Assembly (NCBI RefSeq): GCF_000340215.1 | Contig: NW_006921532.1 | Span: 4,539,126 to 4,603,125 of the forward strand | Direction: 5' to 3' | Source: Pseudocercospora fijiensis CIRAD86 | Taxonomy: Eukaryota > Ascomycota > Dothideomycetes > Mycosphaerellales > Mycosphaerellaceae | Length of the DNA stretch: 64,000 bases | In this document: positions 13,196-23,468 of the stretch, in pieces | Layout of the letters: each line of letters opens with the position of its first letter | Position numbering within the stretch: the first letter of the stretch is position 1 | Position numbers and translations under genes: made by a program | The notes under the pieces: model-generated | What the model was told of the DNA's origin: nothing | What the model saw: only the letters and a program-made list of their open reading frames with translations | Databases searched by the model: none

Positions 13196-13901
13196 TTACA
13201 CTTTCTTCTTGGTCTTCCTCTTCTGAGTGCCCCTGCCACTCGCATCCACGTCGCCGTTGCTCTCGACCGGAAACCCCCTTGGCGTTGGGCTGGCGAGCTC
13301 GTCTCTTTCGTCCCGGCTCGCATTTTTCACGTCGGCATCTCCAATGACCTCAATGCTGGAGGCAAGCCATTGCTGAAAAGGTTTTGCTACGAAGTATCCG
13401 TCCGCCGTAAACCACGTTGTGAAAGGAGTCTTGAGATGGAGTGTGCTCTCAGGAAAGCCGGGTTTTGTAGTCGTAACGTCGAGGTAGTAGGTCGGATCGT
13501 GTTTATTGGTTTTGGTGGAGATTGAGATCTGTTCAAAGTCAGAAAATATGTCTCGTGTGTAGGTTCCTTACTTGTCTCCTCACCTTCTTGCCGTCCTTGG
13601 CGCCTTCAAAAATCAAGCCCTTCTCTACGAACCACAGCCACAGCGTCAAGGCGCCATTGAGAAGTGTGTACACGGCAACTGCCCAGGCTGTGCCGGTCTT
13701 AGTTACCTCCCATCCAAACTTGTAGTCTGCAGCAAATGTCACTGCAGAAATTATGACCGCAGTATATCCAAGTGCCAGCCTTACGTCGAGCTTTGTGTTG
13801 TCTTGCTTGAAGTTCAGGCCTCGTAGATAGTTGCCCAGAGCATCATCGGTCGTGTTCTTGAGATCGTTCAGCGAGTATGGAGATACGCGTGAGTCGGCCA
13901 T
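13196..13901 (-). CDS. SPC2: Signal peptidase complex subunit 2
   Basis: Non-catalytic ER-membrane subunit of signal peptidase (Spc2/SPCS2). Two exons on the minus strand, 13584-13901 and 13196-13528, with a 55-nt intron (GTGAGG...CAG, phase 0); 216 residues. The N-terminal cytosolic part (SLNDLKNTTDDALGNYL) precedes two adjacent membrane segments (LGYTAVIISAVTFAAD and WAVAVYTLLNGALTLWLWF). The conserved 'TADGYF' block lies in exon 2, and the tail is Lys/Arg-rich (QKRKTKKKV). It is divergent to EMC3 with 284 bp between start codons, so the two ER-membrane genes probably share a promoter. Confidence 0.93.
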
Positions 13902-14185
13902 GCTGGGTGGCTATCGAGTCTGAGAACAATGGAGCAAATTCGTGATATTGTATCCTGCGGGTCTGCTTATTGCATTGTCGCAGAGAGTTCCGTTTATATT
14001 TGGACTCGATGTTAGTTCAGGACAGCTGTAGCTCGCGCGACCCTGGATGAGGCTGAGATGATGCGTCTTGGCGTGATCGGCGGGCACGGCAGCTCCCCCC
14101 CGTCGCTCACGTGAAGACGCTAGAGCATCTCCAAGATGCGCACGACATTCACAGCTTTCGAATAGTGCGGCAACAGACAACAACC
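13902..14185. promoter_or_regulatory. Shared SPC2/EMC3 divergent promoter
   Basis: 284 bp between the two start codons. It contains CACGTGAAG near 14108, an E-box-like CACGTG core. Its function is inferred from position only. Confidence 0.45.
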
Positions 14186-15093
14186 ATGGCCGCGCCAGTG
14201 GAACAGCAGATCCATAGGGATCCTGCCCTCTTGTATGTCCGCTCAAACATCTCCTGCTTTCTCAACCAGAACGTCGACTGATGCAATAGTCCAGCTACTG
14301 GATCCTCCTGCCCATCACAATAGTCATGATCTTGACTGGCATACTCCGACACTACCTCTCCACCTTGCTCCAGACCACGCCAAAGAAACAGCCTCTCGCC
14401 AAGATCCGCGAAATGCGTTCACGTTTGCGCATGCAGACTCTCCGCGCGAACTATGCCCAAGTCTCGAAATCGGCATTCGATAAGCGGAAAGAGTATTTCA
14501 TCGAGGAAGTAAAAGAAGGCAAATTCCTGGCGGATCCGGAGAACCGAGGCAAGCCTCCAGCAAATCCTCTCACAGATCCGGGCGCCATGGACGGAATGAT
14601 GGGCATGATGAAAGGTAATATGGTTATGATGGTTCCGCAGAGCTTGATTATGGGATGGATCAATGCATTCTTCTCGGGTTACGTGATCAGTGAGTGTTCA
14701 GCGCAAATAAGTAACAGCAGCCAGGTCTCAGGAACTAACAATGCTCCAGTGAAACTCCCCTTCCCATTAACACCTCAGTTCAAGCAAATGCTGCAAGCCG
14801 GGGTCGGAACTAGAGACTTGGACGTGAGGTGGGTGTCTAGCTTGAGCTGGTACTTTCTCACGCTCTTTGGCCTTCAGCCGGTTTACAACTTCATCCTGGG
14901 TAGCAACAATGCTGCCGATCAGGTGACGCAGCAGATGGCGCAGGCGCAGATGGGCCAGAACCCTATGGGTGGGCAGGAGGATCCAGACAAGATTTTCAAG
15001 GCGGAGATTGAGAATTTAGAGGTCATTGAGCACCGTTATATCCTAGACGGCATAGAAGATAGACTTCTGGCTAAGCTCGGTGCGGATGTATAG
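14186..15093 (+). CDS. EMC3: ER membrane protein complex subunit 3
   Basis: EMC3 is the Oxa1/YidC-superfamily insertase subunit of the ER membrane complex. Three exons: 14186-14232, 14295-14689 and 14750-15093; 261 residues. Exon 1 has only 47 nt. The splice gives DPALFYWILLPITIVMILTG, matching the family TM1. Other landmarks are the basic coiled region RHYLSTLLQ...RLRMQTLRANY, the Met-rich segment PGAMDGMMGMMKGN before TM2 (MVPQSLIMGWINAFFSGYVI), the block PFPLTPQFKQMLQAGV, TM3 near WYFLTLFGLQPVYNFIL, and the C-terminal cytosolic helix. Introns are 62 and 60 nt with good branch sites. The upstream ATG gives a family-length protein. Confidence 0.95.
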
Positions 15094-15393
15094 AGCCAGA
15101 ATCAATGTCGGAGTGTACACAGACCCGTTCGTTCCTTCATGATTCTGAATGCACAGTTGAGAGACGTGTAGAAACTTGGTTCTGGCCTGAGTGGGAAACG
15201 CGGGTAAATGCAAAGAGTTCCAGGCCGCTATTTTCGATTGAGAGCACCGCCCTTACTCTTTGCAATCAAAGTCGAGTTCTGCACATTGCTTCATAATGCA
15301 TGTGGCTGATCTATGCTCCATCCCTTGGTATCTTTTTGAACATGCTATTCACGAAACGCCAGCCTTTCCAACCCATGAATGACTACTTCTTGC
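15094..15393. other. Convergent intergenic region
   Basis: Short region between the stop codons of EMC3 (+) and CK2 beta (-). Nothing specific seen. Confidence 0.5.
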
Positions 15394-16568
15394 TCATTGA
15401 ACAGCTTGCATCTGACCTTCAAACATATCATCAATACCATCTTGGTCCTCGTCAACTTCATCCTCCTCACTCTCAATCTCCTCATCACCTTCATCTTCCT
15501 CCTCAAACCCTGTCTCGATAGCCCTTGAGCGCAATCTGTCCTTCATTTCCTCGCGTCGTTCTTCCTGCCACCGCATTAGAGCCGCACTCGCGTGGACGCG
15601 GAAGCCATATATGCGGGGCTCGTAGCGTCTCTGTGTCTTCTGCGGCAGCAAAGCCGGATAGACCTGGAAGAGGATATTGTGGAAACTAGTGCCGAAATAC
15701 GCGCCGTCTATTGAGTTGTGCCGAGAGGATTTAGGATTGTAGATGTCTTCACATTTGGCGCAATAGAGCTTGACATTTGACGTGTTCGCAATATCATGCT
15801 GTCCCATTGGCAGCAAGTGTTGCGATTCGCAAATGACTCGCGGGCACTTTCCGAAGACGCCTTGTTTGAACTTCTCCATCTAAACTACGCATGAGCATGA
15901 GCTGACGGACACAAGGAAGGGAAGGACGTACCATTTTTGCCAGGCCTCTCGTAGTAACGACGTAGCGTGCGTGGACAAGACCGTACAAGTGTCTTGCACT
16001 CTTCTCGATCTGTTCTCGCATATCGTCGTCCACTTCCATGTCGAATACATCCGTGACCAGATCCAGTGCATATTGGTAGTACTGTACTTCCGTGTTCAAG
16101 CCGGTCAGGTTGAAACGATCTGTGAGATAGTCCTCATCGATCTCGCAGAAGTATTCATTGCCGCGAGAGGATATAAACTGTGAATTTTGGTTAGCTATTG
16201 GTCGACAGATCAGGAAAGACCTCCGTAGCACGTGTTTCCGCCAGTACAGCGGGATGGACTCGCTTGGGGAGGATGATGATGAAATATTGTGAGGGCGTTC
16301 GCGGAAGGCCAGCATGAGATCTTGTTCGAGAGCAGAGGGAAGTTGAAAGTAAAGCTCAGTGGGAAGGATTGGAGAAAAGCAATGTTGAAGACGGACTCTC
16401 AAATATGCTGGCTCGATGAGAATGGTTTGCTCATGCTCTCGAGAAGGGTGTCGGCGCAAGAAGGTGTCTTCTGGCATGCACGACAATGGGAATTTAGGAA
16501 GCAACACTCACCCAGTCCCTCCAGTAACTGGTATAGTCGCTGTCGGTGTCGCTCGCAAAATCGTCCAT
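15394..16568 (-). CDS. CKB1: Casein kinase II regulatory (beta) subunit
   Basis: Regulatory subunit of protein kinase CK2. Minus-strand exons 16512-16568, 15932-16177 and 15394-15879; 262 residues. Exon 1 encodes MDDFASDTDSDYTSYWRDW (acidic CK2 sites), exon 2 starts FISSRGNEYFC and includes EIDEDYLTDRFNLTGL. The zinc ribbon is CPRVIC ... YCAKCEDIY, followed by KSSRHNSIDGAYFGTSF and a strongly acidic tail. Intron 1 is 334 nt, far longer than any other intron here, and is open in the exon-2 frame for its full length (see findings). Pezizomycotina have two beta-type genes; CKB1 rather than CKB2 is a guess. Divergent to RIC1. Confidence 0.95.
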
Positions 16569-16994
16569 GCTCGGGTCTTTCCTCCAATATTTCAGTTCAG
16601 TTTGATGTTGCAGGTCCTGTTCGCAGGCAGTCAGAGCGAGGCACAGTCGAGGGCGAGGTCGAGGTCGAAGGAGACGTATGTGTTTTGGCAATAGTGAAGT
16701 CGTGACAAGGCCAGATCAGATTCCCCCCTCCCCGTCACTCTTGAAGCCACACCAGCCACGTGTGTTTGCGGGGCGTGGGCGTGTGCGTGGCGACATGGAG
16801 CTTCAACGAGACTTCCAATCCCTGCAGGACAGAGCTTCTGGTAAATAAATACGTGTGGTTGTTCGCATCGCCTATGTTGCGCTTCTGTGGTTCGGCCTAC
16901 TCATATTGATGGGTCGCAGATTACACACCACGATTCAACGAACGACATGAGCTTGACTCCCCTCCCACGCCGATTGCGACCACCTTGAGGTGCC
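16569..16994. promoter_or_regulatory. CKB/RIC1 divergent intergenic region
   Basis: 426 bp between the two start codons. It contains a short GAGGTCGAGGTCGA-type repeat near 16655-16672 and a CCACGTG element near 16755. A role in both promoters is inferred from position. Confidence 0.4.
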
Positions 16995-19900
16995 ATGTAC
17001 TGGCCCGTCGGAGCGCCGAATGTCTTTTCCCTGACAAAGCATGCGATTGCTGCCGCGAAGACCACATCCTCCAATGATGGTCTAGAAGCACCGTTGAGCG
17101 AAAGCTCGACCGACCTGGGCGACGATACCAAGGGCGAAACTAAGACAGAACGCAACAAGTCCCGCAGACAAGATGGTGGAATTGAGGGCAAGGGGATGCA
17201 TACACCCGCCAATGATGAGATAATAGATGCGAAGATCTCACGCAGTGGCAATATCTTCATTACCTTGACGGCAACCTCCTTGGTGGTGTGGCAGACCAGA
17301 CCAACCGTGGCTTTGGCCATCGTTCAGCGATCACAGCAATCCCTCAAAGCCTATGGCCAGAGCACGGCGTTGCTGCTGAGGTCAGATGCTCTGCTGATAG
17401 TTGTCCAGACAGCTCTCGGCTATCTGATCACATATTCTATGTCCACAGATCCCAACACCAAGGTATACCAGACACCTCTTCCAGAGACCAATAGGCACGT
17501 GCGACGACCGAGCACCGATGGTTACAGCAACCTCAGAAAGCAGAGCACCATCACAGCTGCAAACACACCGGCGGAAGGAGATGGCATTCGTGAGATCAAT
17601 GTGCGTTTTCGCATGGTTATACGCATCGATGCCGGCATTGGCAAGGCTGTCGCGCTGGACGACGAGTTGGTCGTTGCAACAAAAAAGCCGGCCGCGCTGC
17701 AGTGCATTCGATGGATCGCAGAAAGCGGGTCTTCGCAGACCAGCACGGAGCTCGTGAGCCGCATGGAGTGGATTGGTAAAAAGGTGGCGGTGACAGATAT
17801 TGTTCATGATCGGCCCATGAACCTGTTCACGTGGATCACGAACGACGGCGCGGCATACGCTGTTCAGCGATGCATCACAACTGGTGCGGATGCCGAAGGG
17901 CCAAAAGGCCTTTTTCAAGGCTTCTGCTTCCGAGATGCCGAAGGTATCAATGAAGCTGCAGTCAAGGTAGCCATAAATGCCCGCTTCTCCCTTATCGCTG
18001 TTGGAACTGCCATCGGACTCATTGACGTGTACACCGTCAAAGACTATACCGGCAATATCCCACTTTCCCACAAGATACGTCTGCCTGTGGGCCCGAGCAC
18101 TACGGGAAAATTGACCGCGCTGATATATTCGCCGGATGGATATTGTTTATTTGCAGGTTACGAAAAAGGCTGGGCACTGTGGACTGTGTACGGCAAACCT
18201 TGTGCAAACACTTTCAGCGCGGACTCCGTGCAGTCTGAGAACAACGATGAGCGATGGCTGCGCGGCATCAAGTCTGCTTTCTGGGTTGGTGGTGGCTCTG
18301 AGCTTGCTTTGCTCCCGGTATCTGACGATCGGCTGTGGTTTCTCGATATGGCCAGGAACGCTTTGGCAGGGTGTTTCTCGCCTTCGAACATATCACGAGG
18401 TCTGCTGCATTCCACTAATAGCGTGATGCTCTATAAAGGCCATGATGTGCCCGACGTGACTTCTCTGCCTTCGGATATCTCGCTTTGGCAGACCATTCAA
18501 GTACCGCATCACTATCTGGCCCATCAATGGCCCATCAAATCTGCAGTGGTATCTCCGGATGGACACTACATAGCGGTTGCTGGCAAGCGAGGACTCGCGC
18601 ATTATAGTGTCGCGAGCGGAAGATGGAGAACGTTTGACGATCCCCAGGCGGAGCAAGAGTTTGCAGTCAGAGGCGGCATGTGCTGGCATCATCATATCCT
18701 AATCGCTTCAGTGGAGGCCAACGGTCGATATGAAGTGCGACTTTATTCTCGAGAAAAGGCACTGGATTTTGCCCACGTCCAACACACTGAAAAGCTGTCT
18801 CATGCTGCAATCTCGACCATCGTTTCCGGCGCAGACTCACTCCTGGTATATACATATGGCAACATCCTGCTACACTATATTATCGTCATGGGAGGATCGA
18901 GCCCGAAACTGGTTCAAGTCGGCCAAATAGGGTTTCATGGTATCATCCGGGCTCCACCGCGTGTGCGGACTATCAGCTGGATACTACCGGAAGACCAGCT
19001 GGAGCACGGTGACCCTTCCCAGGACGTTGCTACGGCATCTGTCCTCTTCTTAGTAGATGGTAAACTCGTCCTCCTCCAGCCAGCCACGAATGAGTATGGC
19101 GACCTGAAATACGATATGCGCGTGATCGTGCAGAACATCGAATTTTACATGCTGCTGCGTGACCAGCCTATCACGGTCGCCTCCTTGGAAGGCGGTAATG
19201 AGGGCACAGACACACCTCCTGCAAACGGTCTGTCTTTGGACGATCCTACAGGTCACAGCCTACGTGACTCACTGTGGTACTTCGACGGGAGCGGCTTCCA
19301 CGTCTGGTCTGATATCCAGGACGTCCTGGCTCGCGCTCCTGCTGAACTCGGCCGAGAGCTACCTTCGGCAGTGGCGGTCCCGCTCGACTTCTCCCCTGTA
19401 TCTGCAGTAGTTGGTAAAGGCATCGTTTCTGGCATCGAGGCTGATCTTGTTCAGAGAAGAGACGTGAACTTCAGCTTCTTCAGACATGCGCCCAGGACTC
19501 AGCTCTTCCTGCCCCAGCTACTCCGTTACCATTTGACCGAATTCAACTCGCCGGCGGCTTTGCATTTGTCAAAGTCATATCAGCATCTACCTTACTTTGC
19601 GCACGCTCTAGAGGTCCTTCTGCATGACGTGCTTGATGCCGAAGTTGACACTCCGCCGGTGCCGCCCGAAACAGCACTGCTTCCAACCGTCCTCTCATTC
19701 CTCTCCTCTTTCAGCTTCTACTTGGACGTTGTTTGCAATTGTACGCGCAAGACCGAGCTGCGAAGCTGGCAGACACTGTTCTCGTACCTGCCCCCGGTCA
19801 TCGAGCTATTTCAGCAATCTTTGCTCAACGGGAAGCTCAACACTGCGGCAGGGTATTTGCTAGTACTGCATGCTTTCGAAGAGGGCTCTTTTCAAGTCCA

Positions 19901-20255
19901 TGAGTTTGCTTTACTCTTGCAGAGGGCCTCGGAGGAAAACGACTGGGAGCTTTGTAGGGAGTTGTCGCGCTTCCTGGTCGGTATTGATGCTTCTGGCAAA
20001 ACTTTGGCTTCTGCATTGGCTGCGGCAGGACTTAGAGATGCCCCAAATGGCAAGAAGGAGGACGCTTCGAGGATTGAAGATGTTCAGCGCCAAAGCGGCT
20101 CACCGAATCACCGTGGTGCACAGGATTGGCAACGTCGGAGATCTCAGACGCAGGTTAACGGGCAATGGCGAGGGGACTACTTCTCTCTGGAACAACGGCT
20201 GATCAATGAGCCTGACGTCAAGACAGATACGAATCTCATGGGTTCAGATGCGTGA
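16995..20255 (+). CDS. RIC1: RIC1, Rab GEF subunit for Ypt6/Rab6
   Basis: With Rgp1, Ric1 forms the Golgi exchange factor for Ypt6/Rab6 in endosome-to-Golgi retrieval. One uninterrupted 1,086-codon exon. The start MYWPVGAPNVF matches the family's conserved MYWP N-terminus. The first two thirds contain beta-propeller-like repeats (for example LTALIYSPDGYCLFAGYEKG and AVVSPDGHYIAVAGKRG). The C-terminal helical RIC1 domain is clear: FNSPAALHLSKSY, YFAHALEVLLHDVL, FLSSFSFYLDVV, then LLNGKLNTAAGYLLVLHAFE. It ends in a low-complexity tail. An intact gene of ordinary length. Confidence 0.93.
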   Translation: MYWPVGAPNVFSLTKHAIAAAKTTSSNDGLEAPLSESSTDLGDDTKGETKTERNKSRRQDGGIEGKGMHTPANDEIIDAKISRSGNIFITLTATSLVVWQTRPTVALAIVQRSQQSLKAYGQSTALLLRSDALLIVVQTALGYLITYSMSTDPNTKVYQTPLPETNRHVRRPSTDGYSNLRKQSTITAANTPAEGDGIREINVRFRMVIRIDAGIGKAVALDDELVVATKKPAALQCIRWIAESGSSQTSTELVSRMEWIGKKVAVTDIVHDRPMNLFTWITNDGAAYAVQRCITTGADAEGPKGLFQGFCFRDAEGINEAAVKVAINARFSLIAVGTAIGLIDVYTVKDYTGNIPLSHKIRLPVGPSTTGKLTALIYSPDGYCLFAGYEKGWALWTVYGKPCANTFSADSVQSENNDERWLRGIKSAFWVGGGSELALLPVSDDRLWFLDMARNALAGCFSPSNISRGLLHSTNSVMLYKGHDVPDVTSLPSDISLWQTIQVPHHYLAHQWPIKSAVVSPDGHYIAVAGKRGLAHYSVASGRWRTFDDPQAEQEFAVRGGMCWHHHILIASVEANGRYEVRLYSREKALDFAHVQHTEKLSHAAISTIVSGADSLLVYTYGNILLHYIIVMGGSSPKLVQVGQIGFHGIIRAPPRVRTISWILPEDQLEHGDPSQDVATASVLFLVDGKLVLLQPATNEYGDLKYDMRVIVQNIEFYMLLRDQPITVASLEGGNEGTDTPPANGLSLDDPTGHSLRDSLWYFDGSGFHVWSDIQDVLARAPAELGRELPSAVAVPLDFSPVSAVVGKGIVSGIEADLVQRRDVNFSFFRHAPRTQLFLPQLLRYHLTEFNSPAALHLSKSYQHLPYFAHALEVLLHDVLDAEVDTPPVPPETALLPTVLSFLSSFSFYLDVVCNCTRKTELRSWQTLFSYLPPVIELFQQSLLNGKLNTAAGYLLVLHAFEEGSFQVHEFALLLQRASEENDWELCRELSRFLVGIDASGKTLASALAAAGLRDAPNGKKEDASRIEDVQRQSGSPNHRGAQDWQRRRSQTQVNGQWRGDYFSLEQRLINEPDVKTDTNLMGSDA

Positions 20256-20752
20256 ACAACATTATGCAGCTCTCGTATTGCAACCTTACGATAGGGCTGC
20301 ATGCGATCTCTTGCTGCGTTGGTGCTCCAGGCTATGCGCCAAGCTGCCAGCCGTAAAATGTGAAGGGGTCGCACACGCAAATCGGGATCGCGTCAGCTCT
20401 CGTTAAAACTTGCTCTTCTCTCGAGCCAGCGCACACGCATCCCTGCCGCACATCTTCAATCGGCATTGCACCGCCTCAAAGGCCGACCGCTTCTTCGACC
20501 GAGCCTTGCAGCCAACATTGACCACACACGGAGCTCTTCCAGCGGTGACTGCAGTATGGCTATTGGGGCGCATTCACGCCATGTGGGCCGTTGCCGAGGC
20601 TGCCTGGTTGTTACACGAGCCCTTGAGCCGTTGCAGAGCACTTTCCCAGCTGAACAGGTTCATCTTCAAGCACTCAACCACCAACCTTGCCGCCCATATT
20701 AGCGTCATACTTATCAGTCGGACGTGGCTCCTCCTATCTAACGTCTTCTATA
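20256..20752. other. Intergenic region upstream of TF-like gene
   Basis: Nothing supported besides the presumed promoter. A TTG-initiated extension of the next frame (from 20687) exists, but the first in-frame ATG is at 20753. Confidence 0.45.
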
Positions 20753-23014
20753 ATGGCTTCTCCACAGAATGCGACCGAAATACTGATGTTGCCTCCGTAT
20801 GCTAATCCAGGATCTCGGATCAATCCTGTGCTTCGCAGAGATTCGCCGCTCAGCAGTGCTTCACTCGCAACATCTGATTCAGAGCCGTCTTCAGACAGCA
20901 CAAGGACGTCAATAGAATCCAAGGAAGGTCCAGGGCGTTCTCAATCACGCCAGAATCCATCTCTCCCAGCTTTACCCAAAGTCCCGAGTGGCAACAAGAA
21001 GAATGGTCAAGCCAGCAGCAATAAGTCTCTTCGATTTTTCGTGGTGGACCATCCGACGAAACTCAAAGACCGGACCCAAATGCGCGAGAATCGCAAGCAT
21101 GTAATGCATGACTACCTAGACAAGGAACGACGCAAACCAATGAGCCATGACATCAGGGTTGCTGGTTCCGGCACGGCCAGAAAACGAAAGCGAGTAGAAG
21201 GAGTCCTCCCTTGTCCGCGAGAGTCCTTCGCAACAGCCACAAGTACAAGTCACGCTCCCATCCAAGACATGCGCGGCGGAATGAAGGCTCAGGAAGGCAT
21301 GCAATCACTCAACACCCGGGAATCGCAACATAGCGAGCTTAATATCAAAGCAATGCGACCTAATGTGACCGCCGGTCAGATCAGATTTGTAGATGACGAG
21401 GCGCCGCTAGTCCACGGTATTTCAGGAGGGTTTAACAACTCGAGGTATTTGCGAGCAATACCAGAGAGCATACCTCCCCTCCTAGGTGACCCGCGATCGG
21501 CTTTGGGCTCAAATCTGCAACCGTTTAGTAGCTGTTGGCCAGCTTTACAGGACCCGTCTTTGAATGTCGAAGAGTTGAAATGGAGCTGTAGTCGCAAATT
21601 CGGTAGCCGGGGCATTGCTAGAGATTGGGTACCCACGTTGCTCAAAAGCAGGCATGCGTTTCTCAGCACTATCTGTATCTCTGCTTCCCATGACGATATC
21701 ATGCGACGAGGACTGCAAACCCCTCAGGAACGGGCACCCTTCGGATCAGAGCAACGTATGAAGGTCAGATCAGAAGTGCTACAATTGATCAACCAAGCAT
21801 TAGCGGACCCTCAAATGCAGACAGCGGACGCAACACTTGTGGCGGTGTTGCACGTCCTCAACAGCGAGATCATGGGCTGCGACGATTCCATCATGCGCAT
21901 TCATCAAGAAGGCCTGCATAACCTGGTCCGTCAGAGAGGTGGACTTGATCGTCTTGGCGTTGATGGCCAACTGGCTTCAATCCTGACGATTACCATGTAC
22001 ATGATCTCTGCTCTTCGCGAAACCGAACCCCATGCAGACTTTATCAAGTATGGCTCGCAAAAAAGGACGAAGCCAGCGAACAACCAGAATCAGCTTCCAG
22101 AGTCTCCGGTCTATTGTCGCCCCTCTGGCTTTCTCACCATCAAGCGGTCCATATCGCAGAGCAGTCCAACGTACAATTTGCTTGAAAGCCTGCGACAACT
22201 GACACACGCCTTCGTGCGGAGTACGGCCTCACATCATGTGACGCCGCTAACGCCGGTGGATATGCGAGCAGCGTGGGATCAGGATCCGGCCACAATTGTC
22301 TCGCTGAAAGACAATATCTTTGCATTCCCCTCTTGCGAAAATATCGCGGATTCTTTCCACAGCATGAGTGACAAGTACACTTACGAGTCCTTACGTACAG
22401 TGGCACTTGTCTACGCCCACGCTCTAGCCGAAGAAATACCACTTTCCAAAGCCGCCTCGCAACTGGCAATGATGAATCATACAAAGGTAACATCACTACC
22501 AGTATATCCCATCAGCGAGAACGCGGCATCGACACAAAAGGATGAAATGAGCTGGCACCTTCTCATCAAAGCAGCCTTGATAAGGACCAACTTGAGCGAC
22601 TGTTGGGGCCACATGGCAGGAGTGCTATTCTGGATGTCTTTAATTGCCGGCGCCTGTGCGAATCCAGACTCACCTTCCAACAAGCCCCGGCGCGAGCTTT
22701 CTCCCGAAGAGGAAGAAGGTCGTAAATGGCTTGCTGCCATTGCAGTCAGATGTAGTATTGTGCTCAGCTTTGAGTACGGAGGTGCTATACTCGAAACGCT
22801 CAAAAGAATGGTCGGGATTGAGCAGGCTTTGGCGAAAGCAGAGGCTGAGAGAGGAGCGCTCGGGGAGTGGTTTTCACGCGAAGATGTGGTTTATGGACCA
22901 ACGATGAACACACATGGTGGGACGGAGGGAGGATCGTGTGGAACGGCGCAACAATCGTATGCGTCGAATACCTTTGCGGATTTTGCCCACGATTTCTTGA
23001 GCGATTTTATGTGA
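20753..23014 (+). CDS. Fungal transcription-factor-like protein without Zn cluster
   Basis: 753 residues, single exon from the first in-frame ATG (MASPQNATEI). The protein has the layout of the large Pezizomycotina family related to Zn2Cys6 regulators but without a DNA-binding cluster. A Ser-rich N-terminus is followed by the signature LRFFVVDHPTKLKDRTQMR ... HVMHDYLDKERRK (residues ~88-125), where the family typically has a phenylalanine-led motif then an RxHVM-type helix. A basic patch (RKRKRVEG), a long linker, and an all-helical middle/C-terminal region (LINQALADPQMQTADATLVA, LVRQRGGLDRLGVDG) resemble the fungal TF regulatory domain. Nuclear location and regulatory role are inferred from the family; target genes are unknown. 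Confidence 0.75.
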   Translation: MASPQNATEILMLPPYANPGSRINPVLRRDSPLSSASLATSDSEPSSDSTRTSIESKEGPGRSQSRQNPSLPALPKVPSGNKKNGQASSNKSLRFFVVDHPTKLKDRTQMRENRKHVMHDYLDKERRKPMSHDIRVAGSGTARKRKRVEGVLPCPRESFATATSTSHAPIQDMRGGMKAQEGMQSLNTRESQHSELNIKAMRPNVTAGQIRFVDDEAPLVHGISGGFNNSRYLRAIPESIPPLLGDPRSALGSNLQPFSSCWPALQDPSLNVEELKWSCSRKFGSRGIARDWVPTLLKSRHAFLSTICISASHDDIMRRGLQTPQERAPFGSEQRMKVRSEVLQLINQALADPQMQTADATLVAVLHVLNSEIMGCDDSIMRIHQEGLHNLVRQRGGLDRLGVDGQLASILTITMYMISALRETEPHADFIKYGSQKRTKPANNQNQLPESPVYCRPSGFLTIKRSISQSSPTYNLLESLRQLTHAFVRSTASHHVTPLTPVDMRAAWDQDPATIVSLKDNIFAFPSCENIADSFHSMSDKYTYESLRTVALVYAHALAEEIPLSKAASQLAMMNHTKVTSLPVYPISENAASTQKDEMSWHLLIKAALIRTNLSDCWGHMAGVLFWMSLIAGACANPDSPSNKPRRELSPEEEEGRKWLAAIAVRCSIVLSFEYGGAILETLKRMVGIEQALAKAEAERGALGEWFSREDVVYGPTMNTHGGTEGGSCGTAQQSYASNTFADFAHDFLSDFM

Positions 23015-23468
23015 TCGATAGATGTGTCGATAGCTCGACCAGCGTTGCTAATTCACGCTTGCACGGACGTTTTGGTATTGTCTATGATTTTGAAAATCTC
23101 CCAGCTGCAAGGGCCCTGGTGGTTTGGTAGAAGTTGTGAGCATGAAAGATGTTCTTCCGTTATCGAATGCCTAGGAACCTCCCCGGGAAGATCAGGCGAA
23201 AATGCCTTGCTTCTATCTTCGTGGTCAAAGCTTGCCCAGATCATTGGCGCGAGTCCACTGTAGCTCGGAAGAAGAATTGTTCAAAGACGCAACCCTCTGG
23301 TCTATTCGTTGTCATTGCGCAGCACAAGTTAGGTAGACTCGGCAGCGGCTTCTTGGTATTCGGGGTCTACGAAGCGACCAAGCAGTGCATGCTCACACGC
23401 AGACTTTGCGATATTGCTGGATGCGTTGCGGATTGAGTCTTACAAGAGCCGAGATATGACTGATCGGC
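23015..23468. other. Convergent intergenic region
   Basis: 3' flanks of the TF-like gene (+) and mt-ProRS (-). No gene seen. Confidence 0.45.
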
